Assembly: GCA_937902275.1 (NCBI GenBank)
Contig: CALFNW010000065.1
Location: 1-12,730, forward strand
Reading direction: 5' to 3'
DNA from: UBA4717 sp002404395
GTDB lineage: Bacteria; Bacillota; Clostridia; Oscillospirales; CAG-272
DNA: 12,730 bases
Shown: in pieces, positions 1-7,323 of the stretch
Layout of the letters: every line of letters starts with the position of its first letter
How positions within the stretch are numbered: position 1 is the stretch's first letter
Made by a program: the position numbers and the translations under genes
The notes under the pieces: model-generated
What the model was told of the DNA's origin: nothing
What the model saw: the letters and a program-made list of their open reading frames with translations, nothing else
Database searches by the model: none

Positions 1-1401
1 AAGGTCGGCAAGGTTTGCTCGGTCTGCGGCTTTGCCACCGATCTTGAAATCGTCGGAGGCAGCACCGCTCTTGATCACGATTACAAGACCGAGGTAATTG
101 ATGCCGACTGTCTGAATGGTCAAAGAGTCAAGTACACCTGCTCGCGCTGCGGCGACAGCTACACCGAATCCACCGGACTTGCTGACCCGCTCGGACATAA
201 GTGGGACAGCGGCAAAGTTACCGAACCCACCTGCATTGACGGCGGCTTTACTACTTTCACCTGCACGATCTGCGGCGCAACCGAAAAGCGTGAAATAACC
301 AATGCACTTAATCACGACTACAAGGAAAACATCATCGCTCCGACCTGCGGCACTACGGGTTACACCGAAATGATCTGCTCACGCTGCGGCGACAAGTACA
401 CTGTCGAAGGCAGCGAGACCGAGATCGACACCAATGTGCATGATTTTATTGTAGACAAGATCCTCCGTGAGGCTGCCTGCAACAAGACCGGTATCGCTAA
501 GCTGAAATGCTCGCGCTGCGGTACAAGCGGCGGCTACAAGACCCTCGCTGTTGAACATAGCTGGGACGACGGTGAGATCACCATTGAGCCTACCTGTGTT
601 GATGACGGAAGCGCGCTCTTTACCTGCACCAAATGCGGCGCAACCAAGACAGACGTTGTTGAAGCATCCGGACATAACTATACCCAAAAGAGAGTTGAAC
701 CCACCTGCGGTGAAGCCGGTGAGATCATCTACACCTGCGAGTGCGGCGATACGTATTCCGAGGAAATCCCGGCAACCGGTGATCACAAGTTCGAAGACAA
801 GATCGTTGAAGCTACCTGTACCGAACCCGCAAAGGTCGGCAAGGTTTGCTCGGTCTGCGGCTTTGCCACCGATCTTGAAACCGTCGGAGGCAGTGTTGCA
901 CTCGATCACGCTTACGAGTCTGAAATTATCGAAGCTGACTGCTTACTCGGCGAAAGAGTCAAGTACACCTGCTCGCGCTGCGGCAACAGCTACACCGAAT
1001 CCACCGGACTTGCTGACGCACTCGGACATAAGTGGGACAACGGCAAAGTTACCGCACCCACCTGCACTGAAGATGGATACACTACCTTCACCTGCACCGT
1101 CTGCGGCGCAACCGAAAAGCGTGATGCGACCGCCGCACTTGATCACGACTACAATGAAAACATCATCGCTCCGACCTGCGGCACTACGGGTTACACCGAA
1201 ATGATCTGCTCACTCTGCGGCGACAAGTACACTGTTGAAGGCAGCGAGACCGCGATCGACCCCGATGCGCATAACATCGTAGCCGGAGATATTATCCGTG
1301 CTGCTACCTGCACCTCTGTAGGAATAGCAAGAAAGACCTGCTCGATCTGCAGCAAGACTTTCGGATATATGACTGTTTCGGTAGAACATAAATGGGGCGA
1401 A
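1..1401 (+). repeat. 831-bp higher-order repeat in the surface protein gene
   Basis: Bases 1-570 recur at 832-1401 with an exact offset of 831 bp (277 codons). Landmarks are KVGKVCSVCGF at 1 and 832, ATG-ATC-TGC at 370 and 1201, and the VEH codons near 550 and 1381. One period spans seven modules. Similarity is strong over the first 430 bp or so and fades after about base 1400. The seventh module of both units still shares the unusual CxC spacing. More units may lie upstream of the window. Confidence 0.9.
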
Positions 1402-2136
1402 GAGCTCGTCAATGCGGACTCCACCGCAGTTTACCATATATGCACGGTATGCGATACGGTTGAAATAATTTATACATTTGACGGCTATGACCCGACTGTT
1501 CCGGTAGATCACGTTCATACTTATGAAGATAACATTACAGCGCCCACCTGCACCGAGCCCGGTTATACCACTCATACCTGCAAGTGCGGCAAGTCTTATG
1601 TTTCGGACGAAGTATCTGCGCTCGGTCACACTCCTGCCGAAGCGATCCGCGAAAACGAAACGGCAGCTACCTGCACCGAAGCCGGTTCTTGCGTAGAGGT
1701 TGTAAACTGCGCACGTTGCAACACAGAACTGAGCCGCGAGAACAAAACGCTTGAAGCACTCGGTCACACCCCTGCCGAAGCGATCCGCGAAAATGAAACG
1801 GCAGCTACCTGCACTGAAGCCGGTTCTTACGAAGAAGTTGTAAACTGCGCACGTTGCAACACAGAACTGAGCCGCGAGAGCAAAACGGTCGAAGCACTCG
1901 GTCACTCTTGGGATAACGGTACTGTTACCACAGAGCCTACCGAAGAATCCGAGGGCGTTATGACCTACACCTGCACTGTTTGCAGCACTGCCAGAACCGA
2001 AAGCATCCCGAAGCTTGCACATACTCATGCTTATGCGCTGACAAATGTCGCGTACAGCAGTGATTTTACCGCAATTACCTATACATACACCTGCGGAAAG
2101 TGCGGAGATTCATACACTGTAACCGAAAAAATCTGA
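1..2136 (+). CDS. Cys/His-rich modular repeat surface protein (C-terminal part)
   Basis: The frame is open from base 1 to the TGA at 2134-2136, so this is the last 711 codons of a larger gene whose start lies outside the window. The visible part is about 18 consecutive modules of 36-46 residues. A typical module has a Cys in a PTC/ATC context, about ten residues, then TCxxCG, and ends in GH, DH or EH before the next W or Y. Each module can thus offer three Cys and one His, which would suit zinc or disulfide stabilisation (inference). Two modules have CxC instead of CxxC, and modules near residues 470 and 650 lack the first Cys. Such repeats are common in secreted Clostridia proteins of unknown function. 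No sortase motif, SLH domain or membrane segment is seen before the C-terminal YTVTEKI, so any anchor must be N-terminal. The lipoprotein and SLH genes follow closely. I do not recognise a specific function. Confidence 0.85.
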   Translation, partial: KVGKVCSVCGFATDLEIVGGSTALDHDYKTEVIDADCLNGQRVKYTCSRCGDSYTESTGLADPLGHKWDSGKVTEPTCIDGGFTTFTCTICGATEKREITNALNHDYKENIIAPTCGTTGYTEMICSRCGDKYTVEGSETEIDTNVHDFIVDKILREAACNKTGIAKLKCSRCGTSGGYKTLAVEHSWDDGEITIEPTCVDDGSALFTCTKCGATKTDVVEASGHNYTQKRVEPTCGEAGEIIYTCECGDTYSEEIPATGDHKFEDKIVEATCTEPAKVGKVCSVCGFATDLETVGGSVALDHAYESEIIEADCLLGERVKYTCSRCGNSYTESTGLADALGHKWDNGKVTAPTCTEDGYTTFTCTVCGATEKRDATAALDHDYNENIIAPTCGTTGYTEMICSLCGDKYTVEGSETAIDPDAHNIVAGDIIRAATCTSVGIARKTCSICSKTFGYMTVSVEHKWGEELVNADSTAVYHICTVCDTVEIIYTFDGYDPTVPVDHVHTYEDNITAPTCTEPGYTTHTCKCGKSYVSDEVSALGHTPAEAIRENETAATCTEAGSCVEVVNCARCNTELSRENKTLEALGHTPAEAIRENETAATCTEAGSYEEVVNCARCNTELSRESKTVEALGHSWDNGTVTTEPTEESEGVMTYTCTVCSTARTESIPKLAHTHAYALTNVAYSSDFTAITYTYTCGKCGDSYTVTEKI
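1621..1896 (+). repeat. 138-bp tandem duplication (46-residue module)
   Basis: Two adjacent copies, 1621-1758 and 1759-1896, each encode one module starting LGHTPAEAIREN. By eye they differ at nine of 138 positions, so the duplication is more recent than the 831-bp one. One change turns the extra Cys of copy 1 (GSC) into Tyr in copy 2 (GSY). Copy 1 ends in NKTLEA and copy 2 in SKTVEA. Confidence 0.92.
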
Positions 2137-2163
2137 TGAATTTATTTGAGATGGATCCGAATA

Positions 2164-2616
2164 ATGAAAAGACAATTTATCCTGATCCTTGTGCTCGCTC
2201 TGCTGTTATGCGGCTGTAATGCCGCATACGGCAGGTCGCCGTACAAAACGATCAAACTCACGCAAGAAGAAAAAGATGTGCTTCGATTAATAGAATCGGA
2301 TATTCATACCGTTGATGCCGAAAATCTCAGCGACACGATCGCCGACATCAATGAGCATCCGGACAATTACATCGGGCAGGTCTACTGCCTTGAAGGAATC
2401 TTTTCTTTACAAACCGTTCACGGTGAAGCTACGCCTTATCTGATCCCCAAAACGGCGGAAGGCGCTGAAGCAGTCGGAATGCCTATCCGTTATTTGGAAA
2501 AAGAAGTGGAGGAAAACGCTCCGATCCGCATCACCGCAATTATAAACAGTGAAGCGCATGACGGACACTCGCACATGGTCTTAGAGACGATCACCGTTGA
2601 ATCCGCACAGAATTAA
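2164..2616 (+). CDS. small secreted lipoprotein, OB-fold-like
   Basis: A 150-residue protein from the ATG at 2164. A TTG at 2146 would add six residues (MRWIRI) but put arginines ahead of the signal peptide, so I prefer 2164. The start MKRQFILILVLALLLCGC is a clear lipoprotein signal with lipobox LCGC and modified Cys18. The mature part contains NEHPDNYIGQVYCLEGIF, then a segment with AVG and a hydrophobic strand, and ends DGHSHMVLETITVESA. The HPDNYIGQ...LEG element resembles the OB-fold-like part of DUF1980/YcgQ-type proteins; this is a family impression, not a proven match. It lies 27 nt after the repeat-protein stop and 26 nt before the SLH gene, so co-expression is likely. The ribosome binding site is weak (GGA at 2153-2155), suggesting coupling to the upstream gene. 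The HxHSH-like cluster could bind metal, but nothing proves it. Confidence 0.82.
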   Translation: MKRQFILILVLALLLCGCNAAYGRSPYKTIKLTQEEKDVLRLIESDIHTVDAENLSDTIADINEHPDNYIGQVYCLEGIFSLQTVHGEATPYLIPKTAEGAEAVGMPIRYLEKEVEENAPIRITAIINSEAHDGHSHMVLETITVESAQN

Positions 2617-2628
2617 ACGGCAAAAATT

Positions 2629-2635
2629 AAGGAGG
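2629..2635 (+). promoter_or_regulatory. strong ribosome binding site for the SLH protein
   Basis: AAGGAGG, seven nucleotides before the ATG at 2643, fixes the start of the SLH-domain gene. It is the best ribosome binding site in the left cluster, so this protein may be made in larger amounts than the lipoprotein before it. Confidence 0.9.
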
Positions 2636-2642
2636 ACTCTTA

Positions 2643-4340
2643 ATGTCAAAAACATTTCACAGTTGTAAGCTGATATCCGCATTGCTCGCGGTCTTAATGC
2701 TTATCTCGCTGATTCCCGTATATGCCGCCGACTCTTTTACGGTTACTTTTCTGATTCCGAAAGCAGACGGAAGCACAGAACAGTATCAGATCGAAGTCAT
2801 TCAAGGAAATGCTATCGGCGAATCGAATATGCCTGCCGCGCCCGAGCTGCCGACCCGCAGTTTTGACGGTTGGTACTGTAAGGGTGTGGAAGTAACTGCA
2901 GAAACTATTCCCACCGAAGATATGTATGTAGCGGCAAAATTCAGCGAAAAAGGAACAAGCTTCAAAGTCGTTTTCTATGTTCCGGACGCTGATTCAGGCG
3001 ACGCAACAGCCGTAGAAGTAAATGTTCCGGAAAATACGGCAATCGGAGCCGAAAACATTCCGAATGTTCCGGCAATCGACGGCAAATACTTCATCGGTTG
3101 GTTTTCAGCGGGAAATGAAGTAACTGCCGACACAATACCCGAATCGGATATGAACGTATATGCAAAATACGGTACATATTCCAAAATCGAGATCTCCGAG
3201 ATCGCTCCGATCTCAAATGTCGCAAACGGAGCCGACCTTGAAAATATCGGGCTGCCCGAGTCGGTAGAAATCACGCTGCCCGACGGCTCCAAGTACACTG
3301 CCGGCATCGAGTGGGACCTTGTAAACGCCGACTACAACAAGTCTTCAAAATATGAACAAAGCTTCAAGCTCTACGGTAGGCTTACAGCACTTCCCGAAGG
3401 CATCGTACCTGAAGACGATACCGTTTCTATAGATATAACGGTTATCGCCGCAAAGAAGAAACCCCACATTGAGGTCGCGGATACCGAATTTATTGTTACT
3501 TCAAGTGCCGGTGAGGGCGGAACGATCATACCGTCCGGCGAAAATTCGGTCAAGCGCGGCGCAAAGATAACTTTCACAATCGCCGCAAACGAAGGCTATG
3601 AGATCAAAACGATCACAGTTAACGGCGAAGAGATCGAGCCTACCGAAGAATACACCTTCAAAAGAGTATATTCGGATCAGAGCATAAGCGTTACCTTCGC
3701 AAAATCGAAAGCGGCAGAAGAGACGGTAATTCCGACGGAAACCGACGAAAAGGAACCCGATACCGATACCAAGGTCAATCCGTTTACCGACGTGAGCGAA
3801 TCCGACAGTTATTACGACGCGGTCAGCTTCGTATATGAAAACGACCTTTTCAAGGGGACTTCGGAAACCGAATTTTCCCCGATGGTAACCATGTCGCGCG
3901 CAATGTTCGTCACTGTTCTCGGAAGACTTGCAAAAGTCGATGTGAACAGCTATACCGAAGCTTCATTTAACGACGTGGCTGCTGATTCGTACTATGCGAA
4001 ATATGTTACATGGGCTGCCGAAAAAGGTATCGCAAACGGATACGGTGAAGGAATATTCGGTCCCGATGACGAAGTAACTATTGAACAGGCAATCGTATTT
4101 ATTGCCAGATTTGCTAAGCTTTACGGAATCGAAACTACCGAATCAGACATTGATTTCAGCGCATGGTCGGATATAAACAATGTTTCCGAATGGTCAATGC
4201 TCGAAGTGCTTTGGGCTTTGGAAAATAAAATTTATTCTCCCGAAAACCAAATGCTGAATCCGCAGGGCGCGGCAGCAAGATACATTGTTGCCGAAATGCT
4301 TTGCAACTTCTGCAACGCTTATGAAACAGACAATCGATAA
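2643..4340 (+). CDS. S-layer-homology surface protein with InlB-type repeats
   Basis: A 565-residue secreted protein. Residues 1-28 form a signal peptide with cleavage near VYA|AD. Two tandem Listeria-Bacteroides (Flg_new/InlB B) type repeats follow at about 31-102 and 105-176, with FDGWYCKG and FIGWFSAG motifs ending in AKF and AKY. Next come a bacterial Ig-like segment at about 180-268 and a divergent InlB repeat at about 284-354 (GGTI, KRGAKITFTI, GYEIKTITVNG). An acidic Thr/Glu/Asp linker covers 355-378. Three SLH modules end the protein: 379-434 (FTDV...YYDAV), 441-496 (FNDV...YYAKYV...GIANGYG) and a degenerate 503-561. SLH domains normally bind pyruvylated secondary cell-wall polymer, so this protein is probably wall-attached without covalent linkage. 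The InlB-type repeats suggest adhesion or a spacer role, but no catalytic domain is seen. It is last in the cluster and is followed by a terminator. Confidence 0.92.
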   Translation: MSKTFHSCKLISALLAVLMLISLIPVYAADSFTVTFLIPKADGSTEQYQIEVIQGNAIGESNMPAAPELPTRSFDGWYCKGVEVTAETIPTEDMYVAAKFSEKGTSFKVVFYVPDADSGDATAVEVNVPENTAIGAENIPNVPAIDGKYFIGWFSAGNEVTADTIPESDMNVYAKYGTYSKIEISEIAPISNVANGADLENIGLPESVEITLPDGSKYTAGIEWDLVNADYNKSSKYEQSFKLYGRLTALPEGIVPEDDTVSIDITVIAAKKKPHIEVADTEFIVTSSAGEGGTIIPSGENSVKRGAKITFTIAANEGYEIKTITVNGEEIEPTEEYTFKRVYSDQSISVTFAKSKAAEETVIPTETDEKEPDTDTKVNPFTDVSESDSYYDAVSFVYENDLFKGTSETEFSPMVTMSRAMFVTVLGRLAKVDVNSYTEASFNDVAADSYYAKYVTWAAEKGIANGYGEGIFGPDDEVTIEQAIVFIARFAKLYGIETTESDIDFSAWSDINNVSEWSMLEVLWALENKIYSPENQMLNPQGAAARYIVAEMLCNFCNAYETDNR

Positions 4341-4347
4341 GTAGCAC

Positions 4348-4403
4348 AAAAGCCGTAAATGCACTGCTTCTTTCAGGAAGGCGCAGGCATTTACGGCTTT
4401 TTT
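4348..4403. terminator. bidirectional intrinsic terminator between convergent genes
   Basis: A perfect 15-bp stem pairs 4348-4362 (AAAAGCCGTAAATGC) with 4387-4401. The loop can fold further (CTGC/GCAG and CTTC/GAAG). A T6 run at 4398-4403 serves the + strand; the A4 run at 4348-4351 gives a shorter U-tract on the - strand. It lies between the stop of the SLH gene (4340) and the stop of the copper ATPase gene (4417), so it can end both transcripts. Confidence 0.92.
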
Positions 4404-4416
4404 CATTTATTTTGAT

Positions 4417-4626
4417 TTATACAATCTTTGTGACCTTATAATCCTTATCCTCGACCGCCTTTTTAAGCGTATCGTCGGATATTTGAGCCTTCAGCTCAAC
4501 AACGGCAGTACCGGCTTCATGGCTCACACTCGCAGACTCGACCTCGCTTAACGCTTCAAGCGCTTTTTTTACGGCAGCTTCACAGTGAGCGCACATCATT
4601 CCCTCAATGTAAACAGTCTTTTCCAT
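4417..4626 (-). other. copZ: possible free CopZ made by internal initiation
   Basis: Within the copA frame, Met769 is an ATG at 4626 preceded by AAAGGAG (- strand, 4636-4642) with a nine-nucleotide spacer. From it the frame encodes 69 residues, the size of a stand-alone CopZ copper chaperone. It has the beta-alpha-beta-beta-alpha-beta pattern and the GMMCAHC copper site. A ribosome binding site this good in the middle of a reading frame suggests that a separate CopZ is made besides the fused form. It could instead be a relic of a former separate gene that lost the copA stop codon. Confidence 0.5.
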
Positions 4627-6930
4627 AACTTTTTTCTCCTTTGAATTTTTATTTTGTTTTCCCGATCCGATAAAGCGGCGGTCATGCCGCGCGTTATTCG
4701 GATCAAATAAATTAAGTCTCAGCGCATTTGTTACCACCGATACGCTTGACAGGCTCATTGCCGCCGCCGCGAACATCGGACTCAATGTGATCCCAAACGG
4801 TATGAACACACCTGCGGCAAGCGGTATTCCGATGGTGTTGTAGAAAAATGCCCAGAACAGGTTTTCATGAATATTGCGGAGTGTCGCACGGCTCAGTCTT
4901 ATCGCCGCGCATACGTCGCTCAGTCTGCTCTTCATAAGCACTATATCGGCGGAATCAATTGCAACGTCGGTTCCCGCGCCTATAGCAATTCCGATATCCG
5001 CACGGGTCAGCGCAGGCGCGTCGTTTATGCCGTCTCCGACCATTGCAACCCTGCCCGAGGCTTGGAGTCTGCGTATCTCGGCTTCCTTACCGCCCGGCAG
5101 TACATCGGATATGATCTCATCGACCCCGGCTTTGCTTCCGATTGCTTCGGCGGTGAGTCGATTGTCACCGGTAAGCATCACGACCTCAATGCCCATATTT
5201 TTAAGCGCGCTTATCGCGTCGGCGCTGTCCTCACGCACTGTGTCAGCGACCGCGATAATACCGAGAAAATTCTTGTCTTCTCCGAAAAACAGCGGCGTTT
5301 TTCCCTCTCCCGAAAGCGACTCGGACATCGTCTTGGCCTCGCTCGGAAGTTTCATTGCACCCGAAATGAATTCTGCATTTCCGCCGATCAGCCGTCTGCC
5401 GTCTCTGACTGCCGTCAGACCGTTGCCGGGCTTTACGGCAAATTCGCCGACGCCTGCCGCTTCAAGCCCCGCCGACTCGCCGCGTTCAACGATCGCGCGC
5501 GCAAGCGGATGCTCACTGCGGGCTTCAAGATCGAACGCCGCCTGCAAAAGCACACGCTCGTCATTACCGCCGAAAGGTATAATATCGGTCACGCTCGGCT
5601 TGCCGGAAGTTATCGTTCCGGTTTTATCAAGCACTGCCGTCTCGGTCCGCCCGGTTGCCTCAAGCGAAGCCGCAGTCTTGAACAGGATTCCGTTTTTGGC
5701 TCCGAGTCCGCTGCCGACCATTATCGCGACCGGAGTAGCCAGCCCGAGCGCACAGGGACAGCTTATAACAAGCACCGAAATACCGCGCGCAAGCGCGAAT
5801 CCCACGCTTTTTCCGAAAAAAAGCCATACTGCAGTAGTCACGAGCGCAATACCTATCACAGTCGGAACAAATACGCCCGAAACCTTGTCGGCGATCTTCG
5901 CGATCGGCGCCTTTGTTGCCGCCGCGTTGCTTACCATATCAATTATCTGAGAAAGCGTCGTGTCCTTACCGACTCTCAGCGCACGGCACTTAAGATATCC
6001 CGAACGATTCAGTGTAGCCGACGTAACCGCGCTGCCGACACTCTTTTCGCTCGGAATACTCTCGCCGGTTATGGCAGATTCGTCAACCGCGCTTTCGCCC
6101 TCGATCACCTCTCCGTCGACCGGGATACTCTCGCCCGGACGCACGGTAAAAATATCTCCGATCCTGACCTCGCCGATCGGTACGTCGACCTCTTTGCCGT
6201 CCTTGATTATCGTTGCGCTTTGCGGCGCCAGCTTCATAAGCCCCTTAAGTGCATCGGTAGTCTTGCCCTTTGATCTGGCTTCAAGCGCTTTTCCGACCGT
6301 TATCAGTGTCAGAATCATAGCCGCCGACTCAAAATAGAACTCATCCATAAGCATAGCGACAGTCTCAAAATCGCCGCGCACCTGCGCTGAGGTCATCGCA
6401 AACAGCGCATACGTACTGTAAACAAATGCCGCCGCCGAACCGAGCGCAACGAGCGTGTCCATATTAGGCGCACGGTTCCAAAGGCTTTTAAAACCGCTTA
6501 TAAAGAAGTGACGGTTGATTACCATTATTACTATAGTCAAAAGCATTTGCAAAATTCCCATGGCAACATGGTTGCCGTCAAGAAACGGCGGCAGCGGCCA
6601 GCCCCACATCATATGTCCCATGGAAAAATACATCAGCACGATCAAAAACACCACAGATGTCACCAGCCGGGTGCGAAGTGCTTTTATCTCGGCAACGGAA
6701 GTATCTTCCGCCGTATTCGGCGCGCTTTCGCCGCTTTCGGTCGAAGCGCCGTATCCGGCTTTTTTTACCGCCTCAATAACAACGGATTCGGGCGCGCTCC
6801 CCTCCACCGTCATCGAATTTGTAAGCAGATTGACCGAGCACGAATCGACTCCGTCAAGCCCCGAAACCGCCTTTTCGATACGGGCAGAGCAGGCGGCACA
6901 GCTCATACCTGTAATATTATATTTTGTCAT
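4417..6930 (-). CDS. copA: Cu(I)-exporting P-type ATPase with C-terminal CopZ-like domain
   Basis: An 837-residue P1B-type ATPase that should pump Cu(I) out of the cytoplasm using ATP. An N-terminal HMA domain (residues 1-65) carries GMSCAAC (Cys11, Cys14). Visible motifs are TGE at 288-290, the transmembrane metal site CPC at 391-393, DKTGT with phosphorylated Asp435, the HP of the nucleotide domain at 474-475, and GDGIND at 632-637. The TM7 YN (697-698) and TM8 MSLSS (725-729) match the Cu(I) subgroup. After the usual end (NALRLNLFDP, near 743) a Lys/Asn-rich linker leads without a stop into a second HMA domain (769-837, GMMCAHC, Cys780/Cys783). That segment looks like a complete CopZ with its own ATG and ribosome binding site. 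The ATG at 6930 follows AAAGG by eight nucleotides. The HMA gene upstream ends 15 nt before it. It is the last gene of the operon. Confidence 0.96.
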   Translation of the reverse strand: MTKYNITGMSCAACSARIEKAVSGLDGVDSCSVNLLTNSMTVEGSAPESVVIEAVKKAGYGASTESGESAPNTAEDTSVAEIKALRTRLVTSVVFLIVLMYFSMGHMMWGWPLPPFLDGNHVAMGILQMLLTIVIMVINRHFFISGFKSLWNRAPNMDTLVALGSAAAFVYSTYALFAMTSAQVRGDFETVAMLMDEFYFESAAMILTLITVGKALEARSKGKTTDALKGLMKLAPQSATIIKDGKEVDVPIGEVRIGDIFTVRPGESIPVDGEVIEGESAVDESAITGESIPSEKSVGSAVTSATLNRSGYLKCRALRVGKDTTLSQIIDMVSNAAATKAPIAKIADKVSGVFVPTVIGIALVTTAVWLFFGKSVGFALARGISVLVISCPCALGLATPVAIMVGSGLGAKNGILFKTAASLEATGRTETAVLDKTGTITSGKPSVTDIIPFGGNDERVLLQAAFDLEARSEHPLARAIVERGESAGLEAAGVGEFAVKPGNGLTAVRDGRRLIGGNAEFISGAMKLPSEAKTMSESLSGEGKTPLFFGEDKNFLGIIAVADTVREDSADAISALKNMGIEVVMLTGDNRLTAEAIGSKAGVDEIISDVLPGGKEAEIRRLQASGRVAMVGDGINDAPALTRADIGIAIGAGTDVAIDSADIVLMKSRLSDVCAAIRLSRATLRNIHENLFWAFFYNTIGIPLAAGVFIPFGITLSPMFAAAAMSLSSVSVVTNALRLNLFDPNNARHDRRFIGSGKQNKNSKEKKVMEKTVYIEGMMCAHCEAAVKKALEALSEVESASVSHEAGTAVVELKAQISDDTLKKAVEDKDYKVTKIV
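4649..4663 (-). other. candidate -1 frameshift heptamer with nearby stop
   Basis: On the - strand the copA codons TCG-GGA-AAA (4665-4657) contain G GGA AAA (4663-4657), the X XXY YYZ form of a -1 slippery site in the correct phase. After a -1 slip the codons are ACA, AAA and then TAA at 4651-4649. That would give a 760-residue CopA without the CopZ domain, ending just before the copZ ribosome binding site. No upstream stimulatory AGGAG or clear downstream hairpin is seen, so function is unproven. Confidence 0.35.
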
Positions 6931-6945
6931 AGCGCAAACCTTTCT

Positions 6946-7305
6946 TTACTCCTTGATTACCTCGCCATGATAGCCGACTTTTTCGACTGCATCTTCAAGC
7001 ACTGCGTCGTCGATCGGGCGGTCAAGTGAAATTTCGGCAGTTTTTTTGCGAAGATTCACTCTTGCCGACACGCCGTCAATACGGTCAAGCGCACGCTCGA
7101 CCCGATTTCTGCAATTTTCACAGTGCATACCGTCGATCTTCATCTGCTTTTTTCCGATCAGCTTTCCGTCAAGCTTTTTGCGTTTGACGCGCACTTCAGA
7201 CGCGCCGCCGCAGCAGCCGCCCTCACCTTTAAAATGGCGTATCGACGACACCAATGCGATTACGACCGCAACAATTATTATCATCGGCAAGATCACGTTG
7301 ATCAT
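6946..7305 (-). CDS. membrane-anchored HMA copper-binding protein
   Basis: A 119-residue protein. Residues 4-22 form one hydrophobic helix, followed by a short Cys-containing stretch GEGGCCGG (Cys31, Cys32), a basic linker (about 36-53), and an HMA domain at about 54-117 with metal site GMHCENC (Cys62, Cys65). The layout suggests a copper chaperone tethered at the inner face of the membrane that feeds Cu(I) to the ATPase encoded next. The N-terminal part resembles the small Cys-rich membrane proteins found near FeoB, but the HMA domain and context favour copper. The start ATG follows AAAGGGGG closely. It sits 18 nt after csoR and 15 nt before copA, in the same operon. Orientation of the helix is inferred from the positive charges after it. 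Confidence 0.88.
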   Translation of the reverse strand: MINVILPMIIIVAVVIALVSSIRHFKGEGGCCGGASEVRVKRKKLDGKLIGKKQMKIDGMHCENCRNRVERALDRIDGVSARVNLRKKTAEISLDRPIDDAVLEDAVEKVGYHGEVIKE

Positions 7306-7323
7306 ATTATTACCCCCTTTGCC

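Noticed and set aside
1..1896. CRISPR-like array
   Set aside because: The repeats are direct, long, diverged and coding in one frame, with no unique spacers of constant length.
379..2028. Long antisense frames (379-909 and 1210-2028) and the +2 frame 551-1204 in the repeat gene
   Set aside because: They repeat with the same 831-bp and 138-bp periods as the real frame, so they are by-products of the repeats.
2136..2219. Short frame starting ATG at 2136, overlapping the repeat-protein stop (27 codons)
   Set aside because: It has no good ribosome binding site and overlaps the clear lipoprotein signal sequence in another frame.
4627..4636. A6G run before the internal copZ ATG as a slippery site
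   Set aside because: The A run is out of phase for the A AAA AAG pattern in the copA frame, unlike the GGGAAAA heptamer upstream.
4867..6273. 468-codon open frame on the + strand opposite copA, and the overlapping 358-codon frame at 4874-5950
   Set aside because: Both lie wholly antisense to a P-type ATPase with all its motifs; their translations are Ser/Ala/Arg-rich and show no domain. They are mirror frames of GC-biased codons.
7138..7144. Internal ATG (Met55) of the HMA protein as a start for a soluble chaperone
   Set aside because: The upstream sequence is only a weak GGA-A-run, and no strong ribosome binding site supports it.
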